DNA of 64,000 nt from Nocardia otitidiscaviarum NBRC 14405. GTDB lineage: Bacteria; Actinomycetota; Actinomycetes; Mycobacteriales; Mycobacteriaceae. Location: the NCBI RefSeq assembly GCF_000308635.1, contig NZ_BAGD01000118.1, positions 18,340-82,339 of the forward strand, written 5' to 3'. This document shows positions 22,635-30,997 of the stretch, piece after piece; the stretch's first letter is position 1; each line of letters begins with the position of its first letter. The notes below the pieces were generated by a model, which saw only the letters and a program-made list of their open reading frames with translations, was not told the DNA's origin and did not search any database. The translations under genes and the position numbers were made by a program.

Positions 22635-23837
22635 ATGCCAGCTCGACGGAACCGCCGTGCCGGTGTCGAAGACCTCTGGACGAAAACCGTCCGGGCGGAC
22701 GACGGCACCGTGCGGCGCGTTCCGTCGAAGCTGCACGGCACCGGAAAACGCTGGCGTGCACGCTATGTCGACGACGGCGGGCACGAACACACGAAGCGGT
22801 TCGCGCGGAAGACCGATGCGCAATCCTGGCTCAACACGCAGACCGCCGCCCTGGTCGCTGGAACTCATATTCCGCCGCGCGATGCCCAGAAGACCGTTGG
22901 ACAGTGGTGTGACGAGTGGCTGGAAGGCTATGCCCAGCACCGGGACAACACCGTGCAGCTCGCCAAATGGCACGTGAAGAAGATCAAAGAGGAATTCGGG
23001 GATCTGAAGCTGTCCGCCCTTCGGCCGTCCGCAGTGAAGGCGTGGACCGCGAAGTTGAAGACCAGCGGGCTCGCCGACAGCTATGTCTACTCGCTGCATT
23101 CTCGGCTGTCCCAAATTCTCGGTGACGCCGTGCACGACAATCTGTTGGCACGTAATCCATGCTCGCGGCGGACCTCACCGAGTGCGGGCCAGCAGAAGAT
23201 CTATGTCGCGACCGTCGAACAGATCTGGGCATTGCACGATGCCATGCCCGAACATCTGCGGGTTGCGATTCTGCTCGGCGCGTTCGTCGGGCTCCGCATT
23301 TCGGAGGCCGCCGCGCTGCGGGTGGAAGATGTCGATCTCGAACACGGCATGGTGTATCCGCAGCGGCAATGGCCCGATCGTCCGCTGAAGACGAGGGCCA
23401 GCGATACGCCCGTGCCTATCCCCCAGGAACTCGCGGACATGCTGAAGGCGTCGGTCAACGGGCGGACAGGCATGCACGTAGTGTCCGACGAGTTGGCCAA
23501 GCCCGTGTCCCCCTGGGTCATCGGCTGGCACCTGCGGACAGTCAGGGCGGACATCCCCGGACTGCCCGAGGGATTCAGCTTCCAGGATCTACGCCACTTC
23601 TACGCCTCGCTGCTGATCCGACAGGGGGCGGACATCAAGACTGTCCAGGCCCGTGTCCGCCATGGCAGCGCGGTGACCACCCTGCGGTATTACGCCCATC
23701 TGTGGCCGGACGCGGACGCGACCACGCGGACAGCCGTGGCCACCGTTCTGCGGGAGCGTCCCCGCCCATCTGCGTACCTACTGCGTACCGAATCCGAGAA
23801 TTCAGGTACGGATGTACCGAACCCTCCGGAGAACTAG
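22635..23837 (+). CDS. int: Tyrosine-type site-specific integrase
   Basis: 400 residues: an N-terminal arm-binding part, a core-binding domain (about 85-165, TVGQWCDEWLEGYAQHRDNTVQLAKWHV), and a catalytic domain. Catalytic Arg221 is in VGLRISEAAAL, Lys in PLKTRASD, Arg320 in QDLRHFYASLL, His343 in VRHGS and the nucleophile Tyr352/353 in LRYYAHLWPD. The first residue of the usual H-x-x-R box is Gln317 rather than His, a tolerated variation in some integrases. The stop is 13 bp from attR. It catalyses integration into the ccsB 3' end. Confidence 0.93.
   Translation: MPARRNRRAGVEDLWTKTVRADDGTVRRVPSKLHGTGKRWRARYVDDGGHEHTKRFARKTDAQSWLNTQTAALVAGTHIPPRDAQKTVGQWCDEWLEGYAQHRDNTVQLAKWHVKKIKEEFGDLKLSALRPSAVKAWTAKLKTSGLADSYVYSLHSRLSQILGDAVHDNLLARNPCSRRTSPSAGQQKIYVATVEQIWALHDAMPEHLRVAILLGAFVGLRISEAAALRVEDVDLEHGMVYPQRQWPDRPLKTRASDTPVPIPQELADMLKASVNGRTGMHVVSDELAKPVSPWVIGWHLRTVRADIPGLPEGFSFQDLRHFYASLLIRQGADIKTVQARVRHGSAVTTLRYYAHLWPDADATTRTAVATVLRERPRPSAYLLRTESENSGTDVPNPPEN
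23770..23788 (+). repeat. Paired CTGCGTAC repeats, candidate integrase arm sites (right)
   Basis: CTGCGTAC at 23770-23777 and 23781-23788, 11-bp spacing, inside the integrase 3' end and 73 bp before the homologous region of attR. It mirrors the left pair at 15932-15950. Confidence 0.55.
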
Positions 23838-23850
23838 CAGGTAGATGGGG

Positions 23851-23904
23851 TTAGTTCAAGCCCGCGTAGGAGTGCAGGCCGCTCACCACGATGTTGATGA
23901 TGAA
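23851..23904. other. attR: element-supplied ccsB 3' end
   Basis: The core 23879-23904 equals that of attL. The outer 28 bp (23851-23878), which now form the ccsB C-terminus and TAA stop, came with the element and differ from the displaced end only at synonymous positions. Confidence 0.88.
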
Positions 23905-24831
23905 CAAGTTGAACAGCATGGCGGTGAAGCCGGCGATGTTGATCCAGGCGGCCTTGGTGTCACGCCAGCCGGAGGTGGCGCGGGCGTGGAGGTAGGCGGC
24001 GTAGACGACCCAGGTGATGAAGGAGACGGTTTCCTTGGGGTCCCAGCCCCAGAAGCGGCCCCAGGCGGCTTCGGCCCAGATGGCGCCGAGGATGACGCCG
24101 GTGCCGAAGAGGGGGAAGGCGACGATGGTGGTTTTGTAGGCGAGGCGGTCGAGGGTGCGGGCGTCGGGGAGGCGGCGGGCCAGGGTGCCGAGGAGGTTGT
24201 CGGATTCCTGGCCGTCGGGCTGGCGCATGCGGAAGAGGAACAGCAGGCTGGCGACGCCGGAGAGCAGGAAGATGCCGGAGCCGATGCTCACGATGGTGAC
24301 GTGGATGGGCAGCCAGAACGACTTCAGCGCCGGGACCACGGGAGCCGCCTCGGCGTAGAGGACGTTGCCCGCCAGGTACATGAGGATCAGGACGGGGACG
24401 ATCAGGAACACCCACATGGCGCGGAAACGCCGGTCGGACATGAAGACCAGGCCCGTCACCATGGCGGCGGCGCAGGCCATGGTGATGAACTCGTACATAT
24501 TGCCGAGCGGGAAGCGATGCACCGCGAAACCGCGCAGCACGATCGAGGCCAGGTGCAGGCCGATCGCCACGAACAGCACCGCGAAGGCCATATTGCCGAA
24601 CCGTTCGGCCAGCGTGGGAGCGGGCTTCTCGGCGAGCTTGCCGGGCACGTTCGCCGCGGGCACGTCACCGGCACCGGAACCACCGACCGTGACCAGTTCC
24701 CGTTCGGCGGTCAGCTTCTTGCGGGCCGAGGCGTACTGCACGATCAGCATCGCCAGCACCAGCAGGTAGACCACGAACGCCGATTTGAAGGCGAGATTGC
24801 TGTATCCGGCGAGGGTTTCGTCGATCGGCAT
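23851..24831 (-). CDS. ccsB: Cytochrome c biogenesis protein CcsB (ResC/CcsA-type heme handling)
   Basis: 326 residues, polytopic, the System II cytochrome c synthase subunit with the tryptophan-rich WWD-like segment AAWGRFWGWDPKETVSFITWVVYAAYLHAR and flanking conserved histidines (HRFPLGNMYEF, HVTIVSIGSG). It delivers heme to apocytochrome c outside the membrane with ResB. ATG 24831 is chosen since GGGAG sits 7 nt upstream; ATG 24837 overlaps the resB stop. The last 10 codons were replaced by the integrative element with synonymous sequence, so the protein is intact. Confidence 0.93.
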   Translation of the reverse strand: MPIDETLAGYSNLAFKSAFVVYLLVLAMLIVQYASARKKLTAERELVTVGGSGAGDVPAANVPGKLAEKPAPTLAERFGNMAFAVLFVAIGLHLASIVLRGFAVHRFPLGNMYEFITMACAAAMVTGLVFMSDRRFRAMWVFLIVPVLILMYLAGNVLYAEAAPVVPALKSFWLPIHVTIVSIGSGIFLLSGVASLLFLFRMRQPDGQESDNLLGTLARRLPDARTLDRLAYKTTIVAFPLFGTGVILGAIWAEAAWGRFWGWDPKETVSFITWVVYAAYLHARATSGWRDTKAAWINIAGFTAMLFNLFIINIVVSGLHSYAGLN

Positions 24832-24833
24832 AG

Positions 24834-26462
24834 TCATTCTCCCGTGCTGTGGTCCAGCAGCCGTGTGCGTAGGCGGTCGAATTCGCCGCCCCAACCCGCC
24901 TGGTCGGTGCGGGCCAGTCCGCCCATTTCTACTACGGTACGTCGTTTGTCATCGGCGGTCGCGTCGGGGTACACCCGCAGCCAGATCCGGCGGCGCTTCA
25001 CCAGCAGCGACACCAGCAGACCCGCCATCATGACGATGGAGCTGCCCAGCACCCACCCCTGCGCCGGATCGTGCGAGACCTGCAGGTTCACGAACTCTTC
25101 CGCACCGTCGAAGGTCACCGTGGTGCCGTCGGCGAGCGTCGCCGACTCGCCCGGCGACAGATTGACCCGCTGCTCCTTGTTCAGTCGCCCCTGCTTGATC
25201 ATCTCCGGATCCAGGGTGAACAGTGACTGGGCGCGACCGGTGTCCAGACCGGTCTCGCCGCGATAGATGTCCACCGCCACCATCGGATTGGTCATGGCCG
25301 GATAGCTCGAGGTGAGCAGCGTGCCGTGCAGCAGGCCGGTGGGCGCGAACAGACCCTGGATGGCGATCTGGTTCTTGCGTCGCTCCGCCTCGTCGGGATA
25401 CATGCCGCCGGGCGGGTCGATACGCAGCACACCGCTGGACAGGAAGGTCGTCGCGTCGTCCGGCCGCCACTGGATGGCCTCGGTGCGGGTCTGGCCGTCC
25501 GGGAAGGTGACCGTGAACTTCGGCGCGAACCCGTGGCCCTGCAGATAGATCCGGTCACCGTCCACCCGCAGCGGATGGTTCACCTTCAGCGTGGTGTCAC
25601 GCCAGGTGTTCGAACTCAGATCCGCGCCCGCCTGATACGAGATATCGGAGGTGAACATCTCCGCCTGCCCGTTGGGCAGATAGTCGGCCTTGAAGTTCTG
25701 CACCCGCACGCACAGCGGCGTCAGGCCGGTACCGTCGTTGACATTGCCCGCCCGGAAGGAGTCGAACACCGCCGGAGAGGTGGTGCAGAACCCGGGACCG
25801 TTGTTGGCGATGACGATGACATTGCCCTCGTAGCCGAACAGCTTGCCGATGGCGATGGCCGCCAGCAGCGCCACCAGCGCGAGATGGAAGACGAGATTGC
25901 CGAACTCGCGGGTGTAGCCCTTCTCCGCCGAGACCGTGATCTCGCCCTCGCGGGTGCCGGGGCGGATCACCGTGCGCCAGCCGCGCAGTTCCCGGCGGGC
26001 GCGCTCGACGACCTCCTCCGGTGTGGCGGTCTCGCCGCCCTCGTGGTGGTACGGCAGCCGGGACAGATTGCGCGGCGCCTTGACCGGCTCGGTGCGCAGC
26101 GCCCGATAGTGATCCCAGCAGCGCGGCAGGATGCAGCCCACCAGCGAGATGAACAGGAGCACGTAGACGGCCGTGAACCAGAAGCTGCCGAAGACGTCGA
26201 ACAGTTCCAGCCGATCCATCCACGGCCCCAGGGTCGGGCGGTCCGCGATGTACTGGTCCACCTTCTGCGCGTTCAGGCTGCGCTGCGGCAGCAGCGCACC
26301 CGGAATCGCGGCCAGCGCCAGCAGGAACAGCAGCATGAGCGCGGTGCGCATACTGGTGAGCCCGCGCCAGGTATTGCGCAGGGCGGCCAGCACGCGACCC
26401 GGCAGCGACTGTCGCGGCGGGCCGGAAGGAGCGGGGGCGGTGGGGGTTTCGGTCGCTGTCAT
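24834..26462 (-). CDS. resB: Cytochrome c biogenesis protein ResB
   Basis: 542 residues. Membrane helices near residues 38-58 (MRTALMLLFLLALAAIPGALLPQ), 90-110 and 190-210, a large extracytoplasmic domain (with IYLQGHGFAPKFTVTFPDG), and a final helix before the cytoplasmic tail RRRIWLRVYPDA. This is the ResB/Ccs1 partner that keeps apocytochrome and heme in place for ligation by CcsB. The ATG overlaps the ccdA stop (ATGA). Corresponds to Rv0528. Confidence 0.93.
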   Translation of the reverse strand: MTATETPTAPAPSGPPRQSLPGRVLAALRNTWRGLTSMRTALMLLFLLALAAIPGALLPQRSLNAQKVDQYIADRPTLGPWMDRLELFDVFGSFWFTAVYVLLFISLVGCILPRCWDHYRALRTEPVKAPRNLSRLPYHHEGGETATPEEVVERARRELRGWRTVIRPGTREGEITVSAEKGYTREFGNLVFHLALVALLAAIAIGKLFGYEGNVIVIANNGPGFCTTSPAVFDSFRAGNVNDGTGLTPLCVRVQNFKADYLPNGQAEMFTSDISYQAGADLSSNTWRDTTLKVNHPLRVDGDRIYLQGHGFAPKFTVTFPDGQTRTEAIQWRPDDATTFLSSGVLRIDPPGGMYPDEAERRKNQIAIQGLFAPTGLLHGTLLTSSYPAMTNPMVAVDIYRGETGLDTGRAQSLFTLDPEMIKQGRLNKEQRVNLSPGESATLADGTTVTFDGAEEFVNLQVSHDPAQGWVLGSSIVMMAGLLVSLLVKRRRIWLRVYPDATADDKRRTVVEMGGLARTDQAGWGGEFDRLRTRLLDHSTGE

Positions 26463-27316
26463 CAGATCGGGAGGGTCACATTCGAGACGAAGGCGTCGCG
26501 GACCCAGGAGACGAACTGATCCCAGGCCCCGGTCACCAGGGCGATGCCGACGGCCACCAGCAGCAGCCCGCCGATCACCTGAATGGTGCGGGAATTGCGG
26601 CGCAGCCAGCCGACACCGCGCAGCGCGGTCGCCGAGCCGAACGCCAGAATCACGAAGGGCAGGCCCAGCCCCAGGCAGTAGGCCACGATGAGGGCGACCC
26701 CGCGCGCCGCGGTGGTGCCGTCGGTGCCCGCGGAGACGGCCATGACACCGGAGAGGGTCGGCCCCAGGCACGGCGTCCACCCCAGGGCGAACACCGCGCC
26801 GAGCAGGGGTGCGCCGACGATGCCGCTGAGGCGGCGCGGCTCCATGCGGGTGTCCTTCTGCAGGGCCGGGATGAGACCGATGAAGGCCAGGCCCATGACG
26901 ATGGTGACCACGCCGCCGACCCGTTGCAGCAGTTCACGATTGACGTTCAGCACCTGGATGGCACCGAACACGGTGGCCGTGGCCAGCACGAATACCACCG
27001 TGAAACCGGCGACGAACAGCCCGGCCGCGCCCGCGACCCGCAGGCGCGCACGGCTTTTCGCGGTCTTCTCGGCCAGCGCCGTCGAACCGCCCCGCGCCGC
27101 TTCCCGTTTCGCCGACTCGACGGACACCGGCGGCGCTTCCGCACCGACCAGACCCGCGAGATACGACAGGTAGCCGGGCACCAGCGGCACCACGCACGGC
27201 GAGGCGAACGACACCAGACCCGCGAGCACACACGCCCCCAGCGCCAGCAGCAGCGGCCCGGAAGACGCTGTCTGCTGGAAGGATTCGCCGACCCCGGCCA
27301 GTACCGTCACGTTCAC
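26462..27316 (-). CDS. ccdA: CcdA-type thiol-disulfide transporter
   Basis: 284 residues with six to seven helices. The paired redox cysteines appear in VSFASPCVVPLVPGYLSYLAG (helix 1) and LGWTPCLGPTLSGVMA (helix 4), both in the Pro-Cys context of CcdA. It passes electrons from cytoplasmic thioredoxin to the extracytoplasmic thioredoxin encoded just upstream, keeping cytochrome c CXXCH cysteines reduced. The GTG start at 27316 overlaps the preceding stop (GTGA). Confidence 0.92.
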   Translation of the reverse strand: MNVTVLAGVGESFQQTASSGPLLLALGACVLAGLVSFASPCVVPLVPGYLSYLAGLVGAEAPPVSVESAKREAARGGSTALAEKTAKSRARLRVAGAAGLFVAGFTVVFVLATATVFGAIQVLNVNRELLQRVGGVVTIVMGLAFIGLIPALQKDTRMEPRRLSGIVGAPLLGAVFALGWTPCLGPTLSGVMAVSAGTDGTTAARGVALIVAYCLGLGLPFVILAFGSATALRGVGWLRRNSRTIQVIGGLLLVAVGIALVTGAWDQFVSWVRDAFVSNVTLPI

Positions 27317-28035
27317 GACCGGCCCTCGGCGGCGATGCGCTCGACGACCGGCTGGAGATCCTCGGCGAGCAGCGACCGCAGGAAGACCGCGGCGACGCGA
27401 TGCTGGCGATCCAGAATGAGCGTGGTGGGAATGACGCTGGTGGGGAATTTGCCGCCGAGCGCGAGCAGGGTGCGCATGGACGGGTCGTAGATCGACGGGT
27501 AGCCGACGTTGTAGTCGGTGACGAAATCCCGCGCCTTGTCCTTCTGGTTGTCGCGCACATTGATGCCGAGGAAGGCGACCCCGGAATCCCTGGTGGCCTC
27601 GTAGACCTGTTCCAGCGCGGGAGCCTCGGCGCGGCACGGACCGCACCACTGGCCCCAGATATTGAGCACCACGACCTGATCGGGGAAATCGCTCACCGCG
27701 GTGGTCTTGCCGTCGGTCATGAGATCCGGCCCGGACAGTGTGCCGATGGTGCCGCGGCTCGACGGCGGATCGTAGAAGATATCGGTCTCGCCGCCCGGTG
27801 ACACGAAATCGAAGGTGCCGCCCTGGGCCACCGCGTCCTTACCCGCCGTCGAACAGCCCGCGAGCGCGGCGACCAGGCATACGCTCGCCAACAGGATCGA
27901 GAGAACGCGCCGGGGCGGGGTGCGCCGGAGCGGCCCGCCCGAGCGGAGGGCGCGGATCCCGCGGTGGCCCCCCGGCACGGATGGTCGCCCCGCGTTCGCA
28001 CGCGGGGCCTGCTGCTCTCGGCGCTGCTCGGTCAT
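27313..28035 (-). CDS. TlpA/ResA-type membrane-anchored thioredoxin (lipoprotein)
   Basis: 240 residues. A basic N-terminus leads to a lipoprotein signal LSILLASVCLVAALAGC. The mature domain is a thioredoxin fold with active site NIWGQWCGPCRAEAPALEQVY (CGPC) and the cis-proline PTTLILDRQHRV. It reduces apocytochrome c cysteines outside the membrane, being recharged by CcdA. Corresponds to Rv0526. The ATG overlaps the stop of the phosphatase gene (ATGA). Confidence 0.88.
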   Translation of the reverse strand: MTEQRREQQAPRANAGRPSVPGGHRGIRALRSGGPLRRTPPRRVLSILLASVCLVAALAGCSTAGKDAVAQGGTFDFVSPGGETDIFYDPPSSRGTIGTLSGPDLMTDGKTTAVSDFPDQVVVLNIWGQWCGPCRAEAPALEQVYEATRDSGVAFLGINVRDNQKDKARDFVTDYNVGYPSIYDPSMRTLLALGGKFPTSVIPTTLILDRQHRVAAVFLRSLLAEDLQPVVERIAAEGRS

Positions 28036-28967
28036 GCCCCGGTCACCGTCGGATCGGTGGCCCCGGCGGGCTCGGAGTAGACGATGTCGATGAGGGTGTC
28101 GCCCTGATAGACCAGCGAGGTGAGCGACGCCAGCGAGCACTGGCGGCGGCGCGGATCGTGCCACAGGCGCTGGCCCTGCAGGAAGCGGCGCAGCGTCCAC
28201 ACCGGGAGCTGATGTGACACCAGCACCGCCTCGCGGCCCGCCGCCTCGACCCGGGCCTTGTTGACCGCGGCCAGCATGCGGTGCGCGATCTGGAGGTACG
28301 GCTCGCCCCAGGAGGGGGTGAACGGGTCGCGCAGTTTCAACCAGTGCCGGGGCTTGCGCAGCGCGCCGTCGCGGGCGGCGACGCGCAGACCCTCGAAGGT
28401 GTTCCCGGCCTCGATCAGATTGTCGTCGGTGCGGATGAGCAGCCCGTGCTGGGTGGCGATGGGGTCCGCGGTCTCCTGCGCGCGCTGCAGCGGCGAGGCC
28501 ACCACCAGCGCGATGTCGTGGTCGCGCAGCGAACGCGCCACGGCCTGCGCCTGCGCCTGACCCGTCACCGACAGCCCGAAGCCGGACAGGCGGCCGTACA
28601 GGATGCCCTTGGGGTTGTGCACCTCACCGTGCCGCAGCACGTGCACGATGGTCTCGACATCGCTGGCCACCTCGCCCGGGAGGACGATATCGCCGGTGGC
28701 GACGGAGATCTCATCGCCGTCCGGCGCGCTCGCCGCCGCGGCGCTGTCGGCATCCGCGCCGGGCACCGCAGCATCCGCGGCGTCAGAGGCGTCCGGAGTA
28801 CTCGAAACCTCCGAGGTATCCGAGGCGGTGCTCGCCTCGGCCGAGCGGGCCGCTGCGGAGTCACTCTCCGCTTGGCGCAGGGAGTTCAGCAGGCGGGCGG
28901 CGTCGGTGGTGGAGACGGGCTGTGGGGTGGGGGCCGGCAGACCGGTGTCGGAATGGTCGGAGCTCAC
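28032..28967 (-). CDS. Histidine phosphatase (phosphoglycerate mutase-like) with low-complexity N-terminus
   Basis: 311 residues. The catalytic motif is VHVLRHGEVHNPKG (RHG) near residue 110, followed by VVASPLQRAQETADPI and AVLVSHQLPVW, the second catalytic His. The first 95 residues are Ser/Ala/Asp-rich (for example SEVSSTPDASDAADAAV) and probably disordered, much longer than in the family. It corresponds to Rv0525; the substrate in the cytochrome/heme operon is unknown. GTG start overlaps hemL's stop. Confidence 0.87.
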   Translation of the reverse strand: MSSDHSDTGLPAPTPQPVSTTDAARLLNSLRQAESDSAAARSAEASTASDTSEVSSTPDASDAADAAVPGADADSAAAASAPDGDEISVATGDIVLPGEVASDVETIVHVLRHGEVHNPKGILYGRLSGFGLSVTGQAQAQAVARSLRDHDIALVVASPLQRAQETADPIATQHGLLIRTDDNLIEAGNTFEGLRVAARDGALRKPRHWLKLRDPFTPSWGEPYLQIAHRMLAAVNKARVEAAGREAVLVSHQLPVWTLRRFLQGQRLWHDPRRRQCSLASLTSLVYQGDTLIDIVYSEPAGATDPTVTGA

Positions 28968-30298
28968 GCGGATCCTTCGGGGGTGGCGGCGGCCGCGGCG
29001 GAGGCGGCGGCGGGCAGGGCGGCAGCGATACGGTCGAATGCGTCCTCGTCGAGCGCCGCGGAGACGAACCATGCCTCGAACGCGCTCGGCGGCGCGTACA
29101 CACCGTGGTCGAGCAGCGCATGGAAGAACGCCGGGAAGCGCCAGGTTTCGCTGGCCTTGGCGGTGGCGTAGTCGGTGATCGGGGTGTCGGCGAAGAACAC
29201 GCTCACCATATTGCCCGCGAATTGCACCTGATGGCCGACACCGGCGGCGGTGAGCGCCGCGGTGAGCAGTCCGCCGAGGCGTTGCGCGTTCTTGTCCAGC
29301 GTGGCGTACACCGATTCGTCGGCGGCGCGCAGCGTGGCCAGACCGGCGGCGACCGCGACCGGATTCCCGGACAGCGTGCCCGCCTGATACACCGGGCCCA
29401 GCGGCGCGAGGTGGTTCATGATCTCGGCGCGACCGCCGAACGCCGCGGCGGGCAGCCCGCCGCTCATCACCTTGCCGAAGGTGTAGAGGTCACCCGCGAC
29501 GCCGTCGATGCCGTACCAGCCGGAGTGGCTCACCCGGAAGCCGGTCATCACCTCGTCCATGATGAGCAGCGCGCCGTGCTCGGTGGTGAGCCGCCGCAGT
29601 CCGGCGTTGAAGCCGGGCAGCGGCGCGACCGCGCCCATATTGCCCGCGGCGGCCTCGGTGATGACGCAGGCGATCTCACCCGGATGGGCGGCGAAGGCGG
29701 CGGCGACGGCCTCCAGGTCGTTGTACGGCAGCACGATGGTGTCGGCCGCCTGCGCCCCGGTGACGCCCGGTGAGGTGGGCAGGCCCAGCGTGGCGACGCC
29801 CGAACCGGCGTCGGCGAGCAGCGCGTCCACATGTCCGTGGTAGCAGCCGGAGAATTTGATGATCTTGGAGCGCCCGGTGAATCCGCGCGCCAGCCGCACC
29901 GCGCTCATGGTCGCCTCGGTGCCGGAGTTCACCAGCCGCACCCGCTCCACCGGGGCGACCCGCGCCGCGATGGCCTCGGCCAGTTCGATCTCGGCCTCGG
30001 TGGGCGCGCCGAACGACAGGCCACCGGTGGCGGCGCGGCGCACCGCCTCGACCACGTCCGGGTGCGCGTGCCCGAGAATCATGGGCCCCCATGAGCACAC
30101 CAGATCCACGTAGTCGTTACCGTCGGCGTCGGTCAGCGTGCAGCCGCGCGCCGAGGCGATGAACCGGGGTGTTCCCCCGACGGAATTGAAGGCTCGCACC
30201 GGCGAGTTCACGCCGCCCGGGATCACCTCGGCGGCGCGTGCGAAGAGTTGGGCGGAGACCGGCACCGATGCCTGGCTCAGACGCGGAGAAGAACTCAC
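28964..30298 (-). CDS. hemL: Glutamate-1-semialdehyde 2,1-aminomutase HemL
   Basis: 444 residues, class III aminotransferase fold. PLP-lysine is in YTFGKVMSGGLPAAAFGG; the phosphate-binding LVNSGTEATMSAVRLARG and the MDEVMTGFR segment (PLP Asp) are intact. It converts glutamate-1-semialdehyde, the product of HemA, to 5-aminolevulinate, the first committed tetrapyrrole precursor by the C5 route. First gene of the hemL-phosphatase-thioredoxin-ccdA-resB-ccsB operon. GTG 30298 start. Confidence 0.95.
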   Translation of the reverse strand: MSSSPRLSQASVPVSAQLFARAAEVIPGGVNSPVRAFNSVGGTPRFIASARGCTLTDADGNDYVDLVCSWGPMILGHAHPDVVEAVRRAATGGLSFGAPTEAEIELAEAIAARVAPVERVRLVNSGTEATMSAVRLARGFTGRSKIIKFSGCYHGHVDALLADAGSGVATLGLPTSPGVTGAQAADTIVLPYNDLEAVAAAFAAHPGEIACVITEAAAGNMGAVAPLPGFNAGLRRLTTEHGALLIMDEVMTGFRVSHSGWYGIDGVAGDLYTFGKVMSGGLPAAAFGGRAEIMNHLAPLGPVYQAGTLSGNPVAVAAGLATLRAADESVYATLDKNAQRLGGLLTAALTAAGVGHQVQFAGNMVSVFFADTPITDYATAKASETWRFPAFFHALLDHGVYAPPSAFEAWFVSAALDEDAFDRIAAALPAAASAAAAATPEGSA

Positions 30299-30450
30299 GG
30301 CTTCCAGTGTCGCAGCCGCCCGATCCAGCGTCGACGACAGGGTGTAGTGGGGTGGTCCAACGCACACGGCGCGTCATTCATTCGCTGTGTAGTTGCTGGT
30401 GCGTAATCTCGAGCACCAGGGCATATTCGGACTATCGGGAGGAAAATTTC

Positions 30451-30837
30451 ATGCGGATCGCACTCTTCGGCGCGGGACTGTTCGCCGCCGTGGCGGGACT
30501 GGCGCTCGGGGCGGGACAGGCCAGCGCGGGAGTGCCGATCGTCCAACCGGATCAGGGCCGGATCGGAATGCACCTGTCGCACGAGGAGACCGCGATGGTG
30601 GCGTCCGGACCGCTGCCCGCCGTGGTCAGCATGTTCGTGCCACTGAACCGGATGGGTGCGGGACTGCATCCGGAGACCCGGATCTACCGGGACGACAACG
30701 GCGGCGTGCACGCCTCGCTGCGGCAGGTGCTGATGGAGGCCGCGCAGCATCCCGACGGCTCGGTCGTGGTGTTCCTGAACGCACCCGGCACCCGCGGCGG
30801 ACGGGTGCTGGACGTGTACCAGAACTGGACCCGATAG
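30451..30837 (+). CDS. Small secreted protein
   Basis: 128 residues with a clean Sec signal peptide (MRIALFGAGLFAAVAGLALG, cleavage near AQASA-GVP). The mature part (about 100 residues) contains HLSHEETAMVASGPLPAVVSMF and DGSVVVFLNAPGTRGGRV, mixed alpha/beta, with no cysteine. No family recognised; several actinobacterial secreted hypotheticals look similar. Start supported by GGGAGGA 9 nt upstream. It is divergent from hemL. Confidence 0.7.
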   Translation: MRIALFGAGLFAAVAGLALGAGQASAGVPIVQPDQGRIGMHLSHEETAMVASGPLPAVVSMFVPLNRMGAGLHPETRIYRDDNGGVHASLRQVLMEAAQHPDGSVVVFLNAPGTRGGRVLDVYQNWTR

Positions 30838-30841
30838 GTCG

Positions 30842-30949
30842 TCAGGACAGCGGCAGCCCCAGGCAGAACGCCGCCCACCCGGTGCTGAGCAGGCAGTTCA
30901 GTTGCACCGGTAGCAAATCCAGCCAGGAGAACACGGGTATGAGCGTCAT
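30842..30949 (-). CDS. Possible 35-residue hydrophobic peptide
   Basis: ATG at 30949 opens a 35-codon frame, MTLIPVFSWLDLLPVQLNCL then LSTGWAAFCLGLPLS, hydrophobic with two cysteines. It lies between the secreted-protein stop and the small membrane gene at 30998. There is no convincing Shine-Dalgarno or -10 box, so it may be chance. Confidence 0.25.
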   Translation of the reverse strand: MTLIPVFSWLDLLPVQLNCLLSTGWAAFCLGLPLS

Positions 30950-30997
30950 ATTCGGAGATTGTCCGCCCCGCGGGCGTTCAATCGGTGCGATGGCGCG

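Larger units (their letters stand above)
15801..23904 (+). mobile_element. 8.1-kb integrative element in the 3' end of ccsB (actinobacterial AICE-like)
   Basis: Bounded by two copies of a 26-bp identical core (15801-15826 and 23879-23904) that lie inside duplicated ccsB 3' ends. Contents in order: 45-residue membrane peptide, HEXXH/zinc-ribbon protein, 1.2 kb of non-coding structured DNA, PP2C phosphatase, HTH protein, two zinc-ribbon HTH paralogues, replication-relaxation-type protein, excisionase, tyrosine integrase. The integrase lies beside attR, as in AICEs. No FtsK/TraB translocase, relaxase or recognised rolling-circle Rep is present, so it is either a mobilisable element or a reduced one. 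Confidence 0.88.

Noticed and set aside
23845..25266. 473-codon open frame on the plus strand opposite ccsB/resB
   Set aside because: His/Gly/Glu/Gln-rich composition is the mirror of the membrane protein codons; ccsB and resB on the other strand have full family motifs.
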